Of a DNA stretch of 36,216 nucleotides, positions 24,919 through 33,410 are shown one piece after another. The notes beneath the pieces are model-generated. The model was not told the origin of the DNA and did not search any database. It saw nothing but the letters and a program-made list of their open reading frames with translations. Position 1 is the stretch's first letter; every line of letters starts with the position of its first letter. Source of the stretch: Defluviitaleaceae bacterium (GTDB lineage: Bacteria > Bacillota > Clostridia > Lachnospirales > WQUN01); contig WQVC01000019.1 of assembly GCA_009781765.1 (NCBI GenBank), forward strand, positions 1 to 36,216, written 5' to 3'. The position numbers and the translations under genes are program-made.

Positions 24919-25800
24919 ATGCGGAAAATTGACGAGATGAGAAGCGCGTTTTTGAGAATGGGAACGCCGCAAAAAAAGGAATTTATCGAACGATTCGGTG
25001 CGCAGGAGGCTGCGCAAACGCATCCGGAATATATGGAATTTTACGACGAATGTATTCGCGTGTATAAAAACGAGGTTATTACAGACCCCGGCAGTTTTAC
25101 TGCGCAATTTCATATGCGGGGCAGAAGTACAATTTTTTTGGTCGGAATTCTTTTGTGGCAGGCGGGTATGGTTTTAAACGCGATTTTTACAAACCTGTTT
25201 TTTGCATTTATCCCGATTGTGCTTTTGATTCTTCCCGCAGTCGGTTTTTGGTTGATTTTTGCGGCGTCGAAATCGCCGCGACTGCCGGAAAAAAGTCTCA
25301 CTTCGATTACGCTGTTTAAAATTTCCGTAATTATTGAAATGATTCCGTTGGTGCTTGTTGCTGTCGGCGCGTCGGCGTTTTTTATTTTTTCGGGCGTTCG
25401 CGGCGAAACCGTGACGCTTACGATATTTTTTATTGAAGGCTCGACGCTTGCGCTTTTTTTAATCTTTGCGGCGATATGCGCAGCGCGTGTTTTTTACTAC
25501 ATTTATGTTTTTCGTGTTTTGAACGGCATTGCCGACGGTTTGAGGCAAAATATAACGACGCCGCTCCGGAGCGCGACGCCGTTTATCGTGTTTTCGGGAA
25601 TTTTTATTGCGCTTGCTGCGCTCGTGCAGTTCGCCGTTGTTTTGTCCGGCAGCGTTGAGGCAACCGGCTTTTTTTCCGCATTAGGCAGCTTTATGGCAAT
25701 CGTCGGATTTCTTTTTTCACTTGCTTCTCACGCGGGAATGATACTGATTCTCGTTTCTTTTGCCGGATTTAATTCCGCCCTGAAAGAATTGAAAAAGTAA
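24919..25800 (+). CDS. Polytopic membrane protein of unknown function
   Basis: A 293-residue protein. The soluble N-terminus of about 65 residues is charged (RKIDEMRSAFLRMGTPQKKEFIERFG). About six to seven hydrophobic helices follow, in the segments STIFLVGILLWQAGMVL, FIPIVLLILPAVGFWL, IIEMIPLVLVAVGASAF, LALFLIFAAICAARVF, FIVFSGIFIALAALVQF and the last 35 residues. No family was recognised. ATG at 24919 follows GAAGGGG. The 3' end overlaps the convergent phospholipase-like gene by 32 bp. Confidence 0.7.
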   Translation: MRKIDEMRSAFLRMGTPQKKEFIERFGAQEAAQTHPEYMEFYDECIRVYKNEVITDPGSFTAQFHMRGRSTIFLVGILLWQAGMVLNAIFTNLFFAFIPIVLLILPAVGFWLIFAASKSPRLPEKSLTSITLFKISVIIEMIPLVLVAVGASAFFIFSGVRGETVTLTIFFIEGSTLALFLIFAAICAARVFYYIYVFRVLNGIADGLRQNITTPLRSATPFIVFSGIFIALAALVQFAVVLSGSVEATGFFSALGSFMAIVGFLFSLASHAGMILILVSFAGFNSALKELKK

Positions 25801-26467
25801 ATTCCGCCGCGTCGTCGATAAATTTCAAAGTGTCTTCGTAGGTCACGAATTTATATTCGCGGCCTTTTTCATATGCCGCATTTTTGAAATGTTCGTGCAA
25901 AAGGTTGTCTCTTATTGCGGCAACTTCGTCGGCGGAAACCAATCCCGAAATTCCTTCCGGCGTTGATTTCGCAAGCGTTTGCATGATTTCCGCAACGTCC
26001 GGGTACTCGAACCAAAGTTGCGCGTCGATATTATGCAGCTCGTTGTAGTATTCGCTTGCGTAGCCTTTTGCGGCTTCTTCCGGGTGGTTTGTGCGAAATT
26101 CGTCCCAAATCGTTTTGTTGTTCCAAAGGTCGGTGAGACAATGCGTAACATATCCCGCGACGAAGGAAGGGGAGGGGATTCCGGGTGTACGCAAAAATTT
26201 TTTTGCGCATTCAATCCAGCCGTCGTTGTCGGTGACATGTCCCCATCGTTCGTCGCTCACCGGGCAGAGATGCGTGATTTTTTTTGTCGCGCCGATGCTT
26301 TTTTTATCTGTAAATTCCGCGCGGTAATGCACTGCGTCCGGCGCGATTGAACCGAGCAAAAACTGCGCGTTGCAAAGCTGATTGCGCCACGAAAAAAAAC
26401 TATCGGTACCAATTGATTTTTGCAAAATTTTTTGCGCCACACATAAATGAGTTAACGGAAATGCCAT
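25769..26467 (-). CDS. Zinc-dependent phospholipase C-like protein
   Basis: A 232-residue protein of the Zn_dep_PLPC type. Family marks are THLCVAQKIL at the N-terminus, LLGSIAPDAVHYR, the KKITHL segment, and FVAGYVTHCLTDLWNN, which supply the His/Asp metal ligands. No signal peptide is seen, so it may act in the cytoplasm, unlike secreted clostridial alpha-toxin. ATG at 26467 follows GCGGAGGG. Substrate is unknown. Confidence 0.7.
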   Translation of the reverse strand: MAFPLTHLCVAQKILQKSIGTDSFFSWRNQLCNAQFLLGSIAPDAVHYRAEFTDKKSIGATKKITHLCPVSDERWGHVTDNDGWIECAKKFLRTPGIPSPSFVAGYVTHCLTDLWNNKTIWDEFRTNHPEEAAKGYASEYYNELHNIDAQLWFEYPDVAEIMQTLAKSTPEGISGLVSADEVAAIRDNLLHEHFKNAAYEKGREYKFVTYEDTLKFIDDAAEFTFSILSGRN

Positions 26468-26521
26468 AATTCCCTCCGCTTTTGTAATTTTATGATATAC
26501 TGCAATTATATCAGTTTTTGC

Positions 26522-26666
26522 CGCAGTTTTTGCTTCGGTGCGGAAAATTTGTTATGCATTGTGAGCGGTGCGCTCGTTGTCGTTTTCGGGAAAGGCATCC
26601 GAAAACAACCGGTCGCGCACCACAATGCACGTACACAAATTTTCCGTACATCTTGCAAAACTGCTT
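26522..26666. repeat. Palindromic element, family B
   Basis: An imperfect palindrome of about 145 bp with inner arms CGGAAAATTTG and CAAATTTTCCG and the core GTCGTTTTCGGG...ACCGGTCGCGCACC. Its closest relative is 23318-23460. It lies 20 bp upstream of the rhomboid gene; the rhomboid frame happens to stay open through it. Confidence 0.75.
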
Positions 26667-26686
26667 GTGCGAAAGGAACAACGCCC

Positions 26687-27772
26687 ATGTTTGCGCAATT
26701 TTCCGCGCGGTTGTACGAATCGGCGATGAATGCCGGTTACAGTCCGGCTCAAACAAATCACAACGAAACTTCCCTTGCAACACATTGGGTTGTTAATAAT
26801 ATTGCGCCGGCGACTGTAACCATGTTGCATTTGTTTGATGCGGGAACGTTCGAACTGTCGGACGTTGCGGCGTACGACCTGGCGTGGCGCGAAGAAAACA
26901 CCGAAAGAATTACGGAGCATTTTAAATCTGTAGTAAGCGTGTACGTGCTTGCGGGAGGCGACGCGCCGGAGTTTTCGCCGGGGGAAGAATATTACGGTCA
27001 GTCGCTGTACAGCATCTTTTGGCACATAAACCTCGATACAAAAGAGCTTTCATCAGGGTCGGGGCAGACGAAAAAATTTTTAAACTTGCACGAAATGGTT
27101 TTATCGGCGGCGAAAAAGACGGAAAACACCGAAAGCTCGACCACCTTTGGGGAAATACAGAAAAAAGCCCCTTCCGGCAGATTGCGTCCGAAGCACAAGT
27201 ACGCAATTCTTTGCTACGCGATAATTCTGATTAACCTCGCTATTCTTGTACTGTCCGTGCGATTTGACGAAATTTTGTACCTCGGCGTGCTTCATGCGCC
27301 CTTGGTTATTTACGGCGGCGAGTGGCACAGGCTTTATACGGCGACGTTTTTGCATTTCGGATTTATGCATTTTTTCTCAAACACTTTTGGCATTTTAATT
27401 TTCGGCACACGCTTGGAACGCTGTTTGGGTCGCGGAATTTTCATCGTAACATATGTATTTGCGGGGCTTCTCGGCTCTGCGGTAAGCCTTGCGAATCTTT
27501 ATTATTTTCATCCGCTTACGGTTTCGGCGGGAGCGTCCGGTGCGGTTTACGGAATAGTCGGCGCGATTTTCGCTTATTCGCGAATCACTAAGCATTCGTT
27601 GGACTTTATCAATTGGTATCTTCTGCTTGTTTACATCGGTATCGGTATGGCGGTTGGATTTGCAACTACCGGTATCGATAATTTTGCTCATATCGGCGGG
27701 CTTTTGGGCGGCGCGTTGGTGGGCGGAATTTACGGTCTGATTGTAAAAATGCGAATCAAAAGTTCAGAGTAA
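26687..27772 (+). CDS. Rhomboid-family intramembrane serine protease
   Basis: A 361-residue membrane protein. Residues 1-165 form a soluble domain, which recalls the N-terminal domain of Bacillus YqgP. Six to seven membrane helices follow, with GGEWHRLYTATFLHFGFMHFFSN, the catalytic serine S284 in GASGAVYG and the catalytic H335 in NFAHIGGLLGG. It cleaves membrane-anchored substrates within the bilayer; in YqgP one target is the Mg2+ transporter MgtE, which is also encoded in this window. ATG at 26687 follows GAAAGGA; the open frame before it runs through a repeat and is not used. Its stop codon runs into a family B element. Confidence 0.9.
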   Translation: MFAQFSARLYESAMNAGYSPAQTNHNETSLATHWVVNNIAPATVTMLHLFDAGTFELSDVAAYDLAWREENTERITEHFKSVVSVYVLAGGDAPEFSPGEEYYGQSLYSIFWHINLDTKELSSGSGQTKKFLNLHEMVLSAAKKTENTESSTTFGEIQKKAPSGRLRPKHKYAILCYAIILINLAILVLSVRFDEILYLGVLHAPLVIYGGEWHRLYTATFLHFGFMHFFSNTFGILIFGTRLERCLGRGIFIVTYVFAGLLGSAVSLANLYYFHPLTVSAGASGAVYGIVGAIFAYSRITKHSLDFINWYLLLVYIGIGMAVGFATTGIDNFAHIGGLLGGALVGGIYGLIVKMRIKSSE

Positions 27773-27878
27773 CGCATCGCCGTAAATGCCTTGTGGTGAG
27801 CGACCGGTCTTTTTTTTGGATGCTTTTCCCGAAAAAAAGACAACGAGCGAGCCGTTTACAAGGCATAGGCGAGGCGTT
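27771..27878. repeat. Palindromic element, family B (inverted orientation)
   Basis: A 108-bp element with ends AACGCATCGCC and GGCGAGGCGTT, arms around GCCTTGTGG / TTTACAAGGC, and the core GAGCGACCGGTC. Its first two bases fall in the rhomboid stop codon. It ends 43 bp before the CotH gene start. Confidence 0.75.
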
Positions 27879-27921
27879 ATTTCTGCCCTTGATTCGCATT
27901 AAAACGAAGGAGTGCATCGGC

Positions 27922-29688
27922 ATGAAAAAATTTATTGCGGCGTTTTTGCTGATTTTCAGCGCGTTTTTTATCCTCGCGGCGAGGGAGATGCCGTCGGAAA
28001 GCGCGTTGAGTCGTCGTAATTTTCCGACCGGTGTCGCGGTTCTCGACCCTCTCGGCGTCACGTTTTCTCACGAGGCGGGCTTTTACGACCGGGCGTTCAG
28101 TTTGACCCTTTCCGCCCCCGCCGGCGCGAGAATTTTCTATACAACGGATGGTTCGTACCCGACGGCAAGTTCGACGCGCTATATCACGCCGATTCGCGTG
28201 AGGATTCCGAGTCGCACAGAAATTTTGAGCATTCGCGCAATCGCGGTTCGCGGCGACGAAGTATCGGAAATTGCCACGCGCAATTTTTTTATCGGCGACG
28301 ACGTTTTTGCGCGATTTTGCGAAAACACGCTGATTTTCGCGCTTGCATCCGACCCGCACGGTCTTTTTGACCACTACGACGGCATTTTTGTGCCGGGCAT
28401 CGACCGCGAACGTTGGCGAGCAGAATATGCAGAACAGCACGGGCGTCTGCCGGAAATCGGCTACGAGCCGCACATGGAAAACCCCGGCGTTCCCGCAAAT
28501 TTCAACCGCAGCGGCCGCGAATCGGAACGCCCGGTTCATGTCGAAATGTTCGACAACACGGGCGCGCTTCATATTTCGCAGCGCGCGGGTTTTCGCGTGC
28601 GCGGCGGATTTTCTCGCGCACATGAGCCGCAGAAATCGGTAGAACTTTTTGCCCGCGAAGAGTACGGCGACCGAAATAATTTCCGCTTCGCTTTCTTCGA
28701 CGACGAATTTACATATGACGGTCAACTCATCGACCGTTATCGTCGCGTGCGCCTGAGAAACGGCGGCTCTGACCGCTACGCCGGCTTCATTCGCGACGAG
28801 TTGAGCCAGTCGCTTTTTCGTCAGGCCGGGCTTACAACAACGCAAACGCATCGTCCGGCGGCGGTGTTCCTTAACGGCGAATATTACGGCGTTGCGTGGT
28901 TGAAATCGCCGCGCACCGGGAATCATTTGGCGCGAATTTTCGGCGGCGATTCAGATAATTTCGAAATCGTCGAAGGCGGCGACCGTCGTTTCGAACCCGG
29001 TTGGTGGTACGGCGAAGACCGCGCACGGCGCGACATGCGCGAGGTGAGCGAGCTTGCGATGGCGGGTTTCACCGGCGAGGGCGGCGCGGAACGCTTCGAA
29101 GAATTTTCGCGGCGCGTTTGCGCGGAAGATTTGATGCTGTATTTCGCGATGCAAATTGTAATCAACAACTACGATTGGCCGAACCATAACATGGAGTTTT
29201 GGCGATATTTTCCGACGGAAGACGAACCGGCTGACCTGCACCCGTATTTGCGCGACGGCAGATGGCGCATTTTCGCCCACGACCTCGAAGCCGGATGGGC
29301 TATTTGGGACGATTATGACATCATGGCGCGCGAGGACACTTTGCGCGATATTCTTACGGGCGAAAATTATCGCCGTTGGAACAGCGCGTACAGTTCGGCA
29401 TTTTTATACGCATTTGTGAACTACGAACCCACGCGCCTCCGCCTCGCGGAAATTTTCGAGGAACTCATCGAAGGCATATTCGCGCCGGAAAACGTAATTC
29501 GTACTCTCGACGACTTAATTGCGCAAATCGAAAACGAACACAATCACGCGCTTGCGGCAAATACTTTTCGCCCGCACAATCCGCATTGGCCTTCCGCCGA
29601 AAGCGTAACAAGCAGCCGGCAGGCAATTCGACGCTTTGCACAAGCTCGCCCTGCGGCAATTCGCGATTCCGTTCGGCGGAATTTATAA
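27922..29688 (+). CDS. Secreted CotH-family protein with CHB_HEX-type domain
   Basis: A 588-residue exported protein. The signal peptide is MKKFIAAFLLIFSAFFILA. A chitobiase/hexosaminidase C-terminal-like domain (about residues 50-125; FYTTDGSYPTASSTRYITPI) precedes a CotH domain (about 180-520). CotH marks are VRLRNGGSD, FIRDELSQSLFRQAGL, VFLNGEYYGVAWLKSP, INNYDWPNHNMEFW and WRIFAHDLEAGW. CotH in Bacillus is a spore-coat protein kinase, but secreted CotH proteins also occur in cellulosomal and adhesive contexts. ATG at 27922 follows GAAGGAG; the 43 codons before it belong to the repeat. Confidence 0.85.
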   Translation: MKKFIAAFLLIFSAFFILAAREMPSESALSRRNFPTGVAVLDPLGVTFSHEAGFYDRAFSLTLSAPAGARIFYTTDGSYPTASSTRYITPIRVRIPSRTEILSIRAIAVRGDEVSEIATRNFFIGDDVFARFCENTLIFALASDPHGLFDHYDGIFVPGIDRERWRAEYAEQHGRLPEIGYEPHMENPGVPANFNRSGRESERPVHVEMFDNTGALHISQRAGFRVRGGFSRAHEPQKSVELFAREEYGDRNNFRFAFFDDEFTYDGQLIDRYRRVRLRNGGSDRYAGFIRDELSQSLFRQAGLTTTQTHRPAAVFLNGEYYGVAWLKSPRTGNHLARIFGGDSDNFEIVEGGDRRFEPGWWYGEDRARRDMREVSELAMAGFTGEGGAERFEEFSRRVCAEDLMLYFAMQIVINNYDWPNHNMEFWRYFPTEDEPADLHPYLRDGRWRIFAHDLEAGWAIWDDYDIMAREDTLRDILTGENYRRWNSAYSSAFLYAFVNYEPTRLRLAEIFEELIEGIFAPENVIRTLDDLIAQIENEHNHALAANTFRPHNPHWPSAESVTSSRQAIRRFAQARPAAIRDSVRRNL

Positions 29689-29692
29689 CAGA

Positions 29693-29765
29693 CCCGTCCT
29701 ATAACTTCAAAATTTTCGACGAGGGGTTTCGCGGCTTGCCGAGCGACCGGTTGACGCGCGTTTTT
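29693..29765. repeat. Half copy of palindromic element, family B
   Basis: Read on the minus strand it contains CAACCGGTCGCTCGGCA followed by TCGAAAATTTTGAA, close to the right half of the element at 10952-11091. It fills the gap between CotH and the anti-sigma gene. Confidence 0.5.
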
Positions 29766-30471
29766 ATCCGACCCGCGCAACCGATAGTGCGATTTCAAAA
29801 AGGGTGTCGGAATCCAAGCAGGAAAGCAACATAATTACATAACCCTCGGTTTGCCAAATTACTTGCGAGCTGTGTTCGCTGCCGGGCAACGGCGTGACGA
29901 CGAAGTATTCGATGCCGTTGCGTGTAATCGTAAGCATCTCGGTGTACTCGTTATCAATACCGATAAATGCCCCCGCCGCCGGACTGTATTCAAATGTCAG
30001 GCGGTTTCCGTCGGCGTTTTCAAAATAAAAAAGCCTGCCGATATAAAACTCAACTTCATTTGTAATTTCAAAACCTTCGGGAATAAAGCCCGGAAACCAT
30101 GACGTTTCCCCGACAACATGACCCGTATCTTGAAAGCGGAACATTGTAAACCGCTCGTAATGTGTAATTAACGTTTCCCGAATTACGGCTTGAATGTTCG
30201 AATCGGTAAGCAACAGCCCGAACAAAGCCGTTACCAAAATTAAAATGACAACAGCGGCACGGCGCGAAAATACATAGCTTTTGCTGAAAAACTCCCGACG
30301 TTCTTCGCGACGAAATAAAGCCCGCATACGTGCTTCGTGGGCTTCGGAGAATTTGTGCATTTTTGCCAACTCTTCATTCGGCGGGATTTCGGCCATGTCC
30401 AGCTCGTGCGCGTCGATAACCGCGCGGCGCAAAATTGCCTCTGTTACTTCATTGCGAAGCCGGTCGGTCAT
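29764..30471 (-). CDS. Anti-sigma factor with DUF4367 domain
   Basis: A 235-residue single-pass membrane protein. The cytoplasmic N-terminus (about 1-68) should bind the sigma factor, the membrane helix is AAVVILILVTALFGLLL (about 71-87), and the outer domain (about 125-235; FPGFIPEGFEI...) matches DUF4367. No zinc-binding HxxxCxxC motif is present. Its ATG overlaps the sigma factor stop by 4 bp, the usual arrangement for an ECF sigma and its anti-sigma. The extracellular signal is unknown. Confidence 0.85.
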   Translation of the reverse strand: MTDRLRNEVTEAILRRAVIDAHELDMAEIPPNEELAKMHKFSEAHEARMRALFRREERREFFSKSYVFSRRAAVVILILVTALFGLLLTDSNIQAVIRETLITHYERFTMFRFQDTGHVVGETSWFPGFIPEGFEITNEVEFYIGRLFYFENADGNRLTFEYSPAAGAFIGIDNEYTEMLTITRNGIEYFVVTPLPGSEHSSQVIWQTEGYVIMLLSCLDSDTLFEIALSVARVG

Positions 30472-31025
30472 TGTGCACCGTCCTTACATAGTAAGTCGCG
30501 TAATTTCAGTTTTGCCCGCTCGATTCGTTTTGATACGGTTGTATTTAATATGCCGAGTTCTTCGGCGATTTCCTGATTGCTTAAATCGCGAACGTGCCGC
30601 AATTCAAACACAACTCTGTAAATTTCGGGCAGGCTTCTTATTGCGGAAATCACTTGTTGATAACCGGCGTCGCTTATAACTGTATCGCAGAGGTCGAGGT
30701 TATCGGAAACTTCGCTTGCTTCGTCCAAATCACTTTTGGTGCGTTCGAATTTTGCGCGCTGAAGGTCAATAGCGGCATTTTTTGCATATATAACGATTGC
30801 GGATTTGCGTTCGTCATCGGTCATTGCAAAAAATTTTTCTTTTTCCTTTATTGCCGAAACAAAGGCGTTATGTAGTGCGTCCTCCGCCATGGCGGGATTT
30901 TTTGTTGTTTCAAGGGCTTTGTAATAACCGGCGAAGCGAGTTTCTTTATATATTTTCGCAAAAGTTTCTTTTTCATAATCGGTTTCAAGTGCAGTTATGT
31001 AAAATGCAAGTTCAAGAAAAAGCAT
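30468..31025 (-). CDS. ECF-type RNA polymerase sigma factor
   Basis: A 185-residue sigma-70 family protein. Region 2 spans about 20-95 (AEDALHNAFVSAIK, with the weaker SAIVIYAKNAAIDLQR). Region 4 is clear at about 125-180 (LPEIYRVVFELRHVRDLSNQEIAEELGI, then TVSKRIERAKLKLRDLL). ATG at 31025 follows CGGGGGG. It is co-transcribed with the anti-sigma gene and divergent from the secreted protein gene at 31173, a possible target. Confidence 0.9.
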   Translation of the reverse strand: MLFLELAFYITALETDYEKETFAKIYKETRFAGYYKALETTKNPAMAEDALHNAFVSAIKEKEKFFAMTDDERKSAIVIYAKNAAIDLQRAKFERTKSDLDEASEVSDNLDLCDTVISDAGYQQVISAIRSLPEIYRVVFELRHVRDLSNQEIAEELGILNTTVSKRIERAKLKLRDLLCKDGAQ

Positions 31026-31172
31026 GAAATCCCCCCGAGTTATTAAACCTGCAAAAATTTTTTTAAAAAATTTTAAAAATCCTGTCGAAAATGATGCTCC
31101 TGAATCGTTATATATACAGACGCCTTTTTCAACACTCTCCGAAGGCGAATAACAAACGAAAGGAGGTTAGCC

Positions 31173-31589
31173 ATGAAGCACAAAAGAAAGTACATTTTTG
31201 CATTGGCGGCGTTGCTTTTCGCGCTGTCGTTGCACATGTCCGTTGCGGCATCCCTTGCGCATGAGCCGGCGGGATATATTTCCGTACAGCCGCTGTGGAG
31301 CAATGTGGAACGCGCAAGCGCAACTCTCAGCTTTTCCGGAACAACAGCGCATTGCCGCACGACGATTACAGGGCTTCCCGGGACAACCCGTATAAACGCA
31401 CTTATGCGGCTTGAACGGGTTGAAGGCGGAAATGTTGTATGGTCACGGTCGTGGTCGCAAGTTGTAAACGGCAGTATGCTTACAATGAACGAATCCGCCG
31501 CGATTACCGCAAGCGGAAATTATCGTTTGCGCGTACACGCAAGCGTACTGCGAAACGGTACGTGGGAAGACATCAGCATTTCGGGGTAG
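31173..31589 (+). CDS. Small secreted protein of unknown function
   Basis: A 138-residue protein with a signal peptide (about 1-30, ending VAASLA) and a mature beta-sandwich-like domain of about 105 residues (SFSGTTAHCRTTITGLPG...SGNYRLRVHASVLRNGTW). The DUF6147-type small exported proteins of Clostridia look similar, but this is not certain. ATG at 31173 follows AAAGGAGG. It is divergent from the ECF sigma gene across 147 bp and is the first of a run of exported proteins. Confidence 0.75.
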   Translation: MKHKRKYIFALAALLFALSLHMSVAASLAHEPAGYISVQPLWSNVERASATLSFSGTTAHCRTTITGLPGTTRINALMRLERVEGGNVVWSRSWSQVVNGSMLTMNESAAITASGNYRLRVHASVLRNGTWEDISISG

Positions 31590-31660
31590 TGCGCATTTTT
31601 TACTTTCGCCGCTGTTGCCGTTCGGCACGTAACGCCCGTTGCTTTGCACCTCCGCAATAG

Positions 31661-31790
31661 TAGCGAACGCCATTGAGAACCGTGAAGGCGAGTTAGGAAA
31701 TCGCGGGCAATGGCGGGCATACTTCGCCCGCACCCTTCTGCGCGTTTTCCGACGAAGCCTGAACGGGCTTCTCAAGCGCGTCCGTTATTT
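31661..31790. repeat. Palindromic element, family A (with extra hairpin)
   Basis: Begins TAGCGAACGCC as in the copy at 7354 and includes GAGAACCGTGAAGGCGAG and GGAAATCGCGGGC, then the shared right block to CTTCTCAAG. An extra hairpin (GGCGGGCATACTTCGCCCG, about 31711-31731) lengthens it. The right terminal repeat is eroded. It fills part of the 326-bp gap before 31916; the remainder is AT-rich with a small TTTGCGA/TCGCAAA hairpin. Confidence 0.7.
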
Positions 31791-31915
31791 TAGCATAAAG
31801 CGGCGAAAGTGAAAACCCGAAACTGCAAAATTTTACAAAAGATTTGCGAAATTTTGTCGCAAAACGAAAAAAATTTTTATTTAAACCAAAAAAATTTGAA
31901 AGGATTTGATTTCAC

Positions 31916-32440
31916 ATGAAAAAAACACTGTTTAAGGCACTTGCTTTAACGCTTGTATTAGTTTTTGCTTTTTCGCCTGCGGTTATCGCATCGTCGCAGT
32001 ATGAAATCGAAGCTGTTCCGTTAGGGGCTTGTGATGAACTTATATCGTTTGAGGAAGCTGTATCAAGAGGATACACCATTATATCTTTGTCTGAAATATT
32101 AAGATATGATGAGTTCGGCAATCCTATTGCTTCCAATAGATTTCTGTTTGGCCGCATGTTTTCGTTAACCGCGCAGTGGTCAACTGTTCCCGGCACAGGG
32201 ACTAATTTAATGGAGATTCCGCTTAATTTCTTCATTTTTAATGATGAAGCTAATCCCGGCAATTTAGCAGTAGAGGTTCAATGGACTGACACATTTTCGT
32301 TTATCGCTCGCAATGTAAACATCCCCCGGGGTTACGGGTTGCCTGTAACCGTACCCGCAAGAACCGGTAACAGGGCTTTCAGAATAAATCTGCGAGCCTC
32401 CAATGCAGCCGGTACGTTTAGAGTTATTTCTATGATGTAG
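31916..32440 (+). CDS. Secreted protein of unknown function
   Basis: A 174-residue exported protein with signal peptide (about 1-25, ending VIASS). The mature part starts acidic and ends in a beta-rich domain (VEVQWTDTFSFIARNVNIPRGYGLPVTVPARTG region). No family recognised. ATG at 31916 follows AAAGGA. Codon use is somewhat more AT-rich than the neighbouring housekeeping genes. It is followed after 57 bp by another exported protein, probably in one transcript. Confidence 0.7.
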   Translation: MKKTLFKALALTLVLVFAFSPAVIASSQYEIEAVPLGACDELISFEEAVSRGYTIISLSEILRYDEFGNPIASNRFLFGRMFSLTAQWSTVPGTGTNLMEIPLNFFIFNDEANPGNLAVEVQWTDTFSFIARNVNIPRGYGLPVTVPARTGNRAFRINLRASNAAGTFRVISMM

Positions 32441-32497
32441 CAGCGGTTCCGGCGAGTTGCTGCATGATGCAAAAAATAAAATTCAGGAGGAATAAAA

Positions 32498-33265
32498 ATG
32501 AAAAAAATAGTTTTAAGTTTTTTTGCGATTATGATAACCATGGTTTTTGTGACTGTAGCTGTCCATGCTTATTCAACGTCGTCCTTTGAATCTGACGAGT
32601 TCGACGTTTTGCTTGGAAGTTTCGGCACATGGGAAGTTTCGAGAGCGAGAGGAGCTGAAACTTATTTGTTTAATGCCGTAACAGGATACAGAATAGAGTC
32701 GGCTTGGTCATTTAATGAAAACGGAGAGCTTGTTGAAATAGATTTAATTCAACATGCAGAGGATTTAAATTACTCCAATCGCTTAAATGCTGAACTCATG
32801 TATTCAAGCGAATTTGCGGCGTTGAACCCTCATATGGCAAACGCAGGTGAAAACTACAGATTTTTTCAAACCCGCATGTCATCGCCGTTAGGGGTGGCAG
32901 TTCATGTGTCAGCGGAGTTTAGAGGACCGGTAACAATAACACACACATCCGGCGTATCCTCCGCTGAAAGTTTTTCAGCAGTAGCCGGAACAAACGCACA
33001 ACGCAATGCGGTGGCGGACGGAGCTAACTTTGTATGGGCAAGAACAAGCACATCACAGTCAATCACAACTGGCTCATGGTCTGTTCCTTCAGGCTCTATA
33101 GGTCGTATTTGGTTTACGCCGCGTTACAATCAGACAGACGGGCAGTTACACTTATATTTGCGCAATGTAAGGTATCGTAGCTTAGGCACTGCATGGGGGC
33201 GTTCACCCAGGCAAGTCGGAGGGTTCACCGATGGTGTTTTTGAGCTGAGAACGCGAAATGGTTAA
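32498..33265 (+). CDS. Secreted protein of unknown function
   Basis: A 255-residue exported protein with signal peptide (about 1-24, ending VAVHA). The mature part includes a Ser/Thr-rich middle (SGVSSAESFSAVAGTNAQ) and a C-terminal section with aromatic and Arg residues. No family recognised. ATG at 32498 follows CAGGAGG. It ends before a strong terminator at 33301-33349. Confidence 0.7.
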   Translation: MKKIVLSFFAIMITMVFVTVAVHAYSTSSFESDEFDVLLGSFGTWEVSRARGAETYLFNAVTGYRIESAWSFNENGELVEIDLIQHAEDLNYSNRLNAELMYSSEFAALNPHMANAGENYRFFQTRMSSPLGVAVHVSAEFRGPVTITHTSGVSSAESFSAVAGTNAQRNAVADGANFVWARTSTSQSITTGSWSVPSGSIGRIWFTPRYNQTDGQLHLYLRNVRYRSLGTAWGRSPRQVGGFTDGVFELRTRNG

Positions 33266-33300
33266 GTAGGATTGGTATTTTCGCGGGCATAACCGAAAAA

Positions 33301-33349
33301 AATGTAAAATCACCCAACCGGGACATTCTCAGTTGGGTGGTTTTACATT
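33301..33349 (+). terminator. Terminator of the 31916-33265 transcript
   Basis: An 18-bp near-perfect stem (AATGTAAAATCACCCAAC with GTTGGGTGGTTTTACATT) and a 13-base loop, followed by a T-rich stretch. Confidence 0.85.
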
Positions 33350-33410
33350 TACTTTTTTCGTGTGTTCTTCGCTTGACAAGACTAAAGTCCCCGGAATGCG
33401 AGGTATTAAA

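Noticed and set aside
26492-26686. Longer start for the rhomboid protein (65 extra codons)
   Set aside because: The extra codons run through a family B palindrome, and ATG at 26687 has a good ribosome binding site.
27793-27921. Longer start for the CotH protein (43 extra codons)
   Set aside because: The extension is repeat sequence, and a signal peptide starts exactly at 27922 after GAAGGAG.
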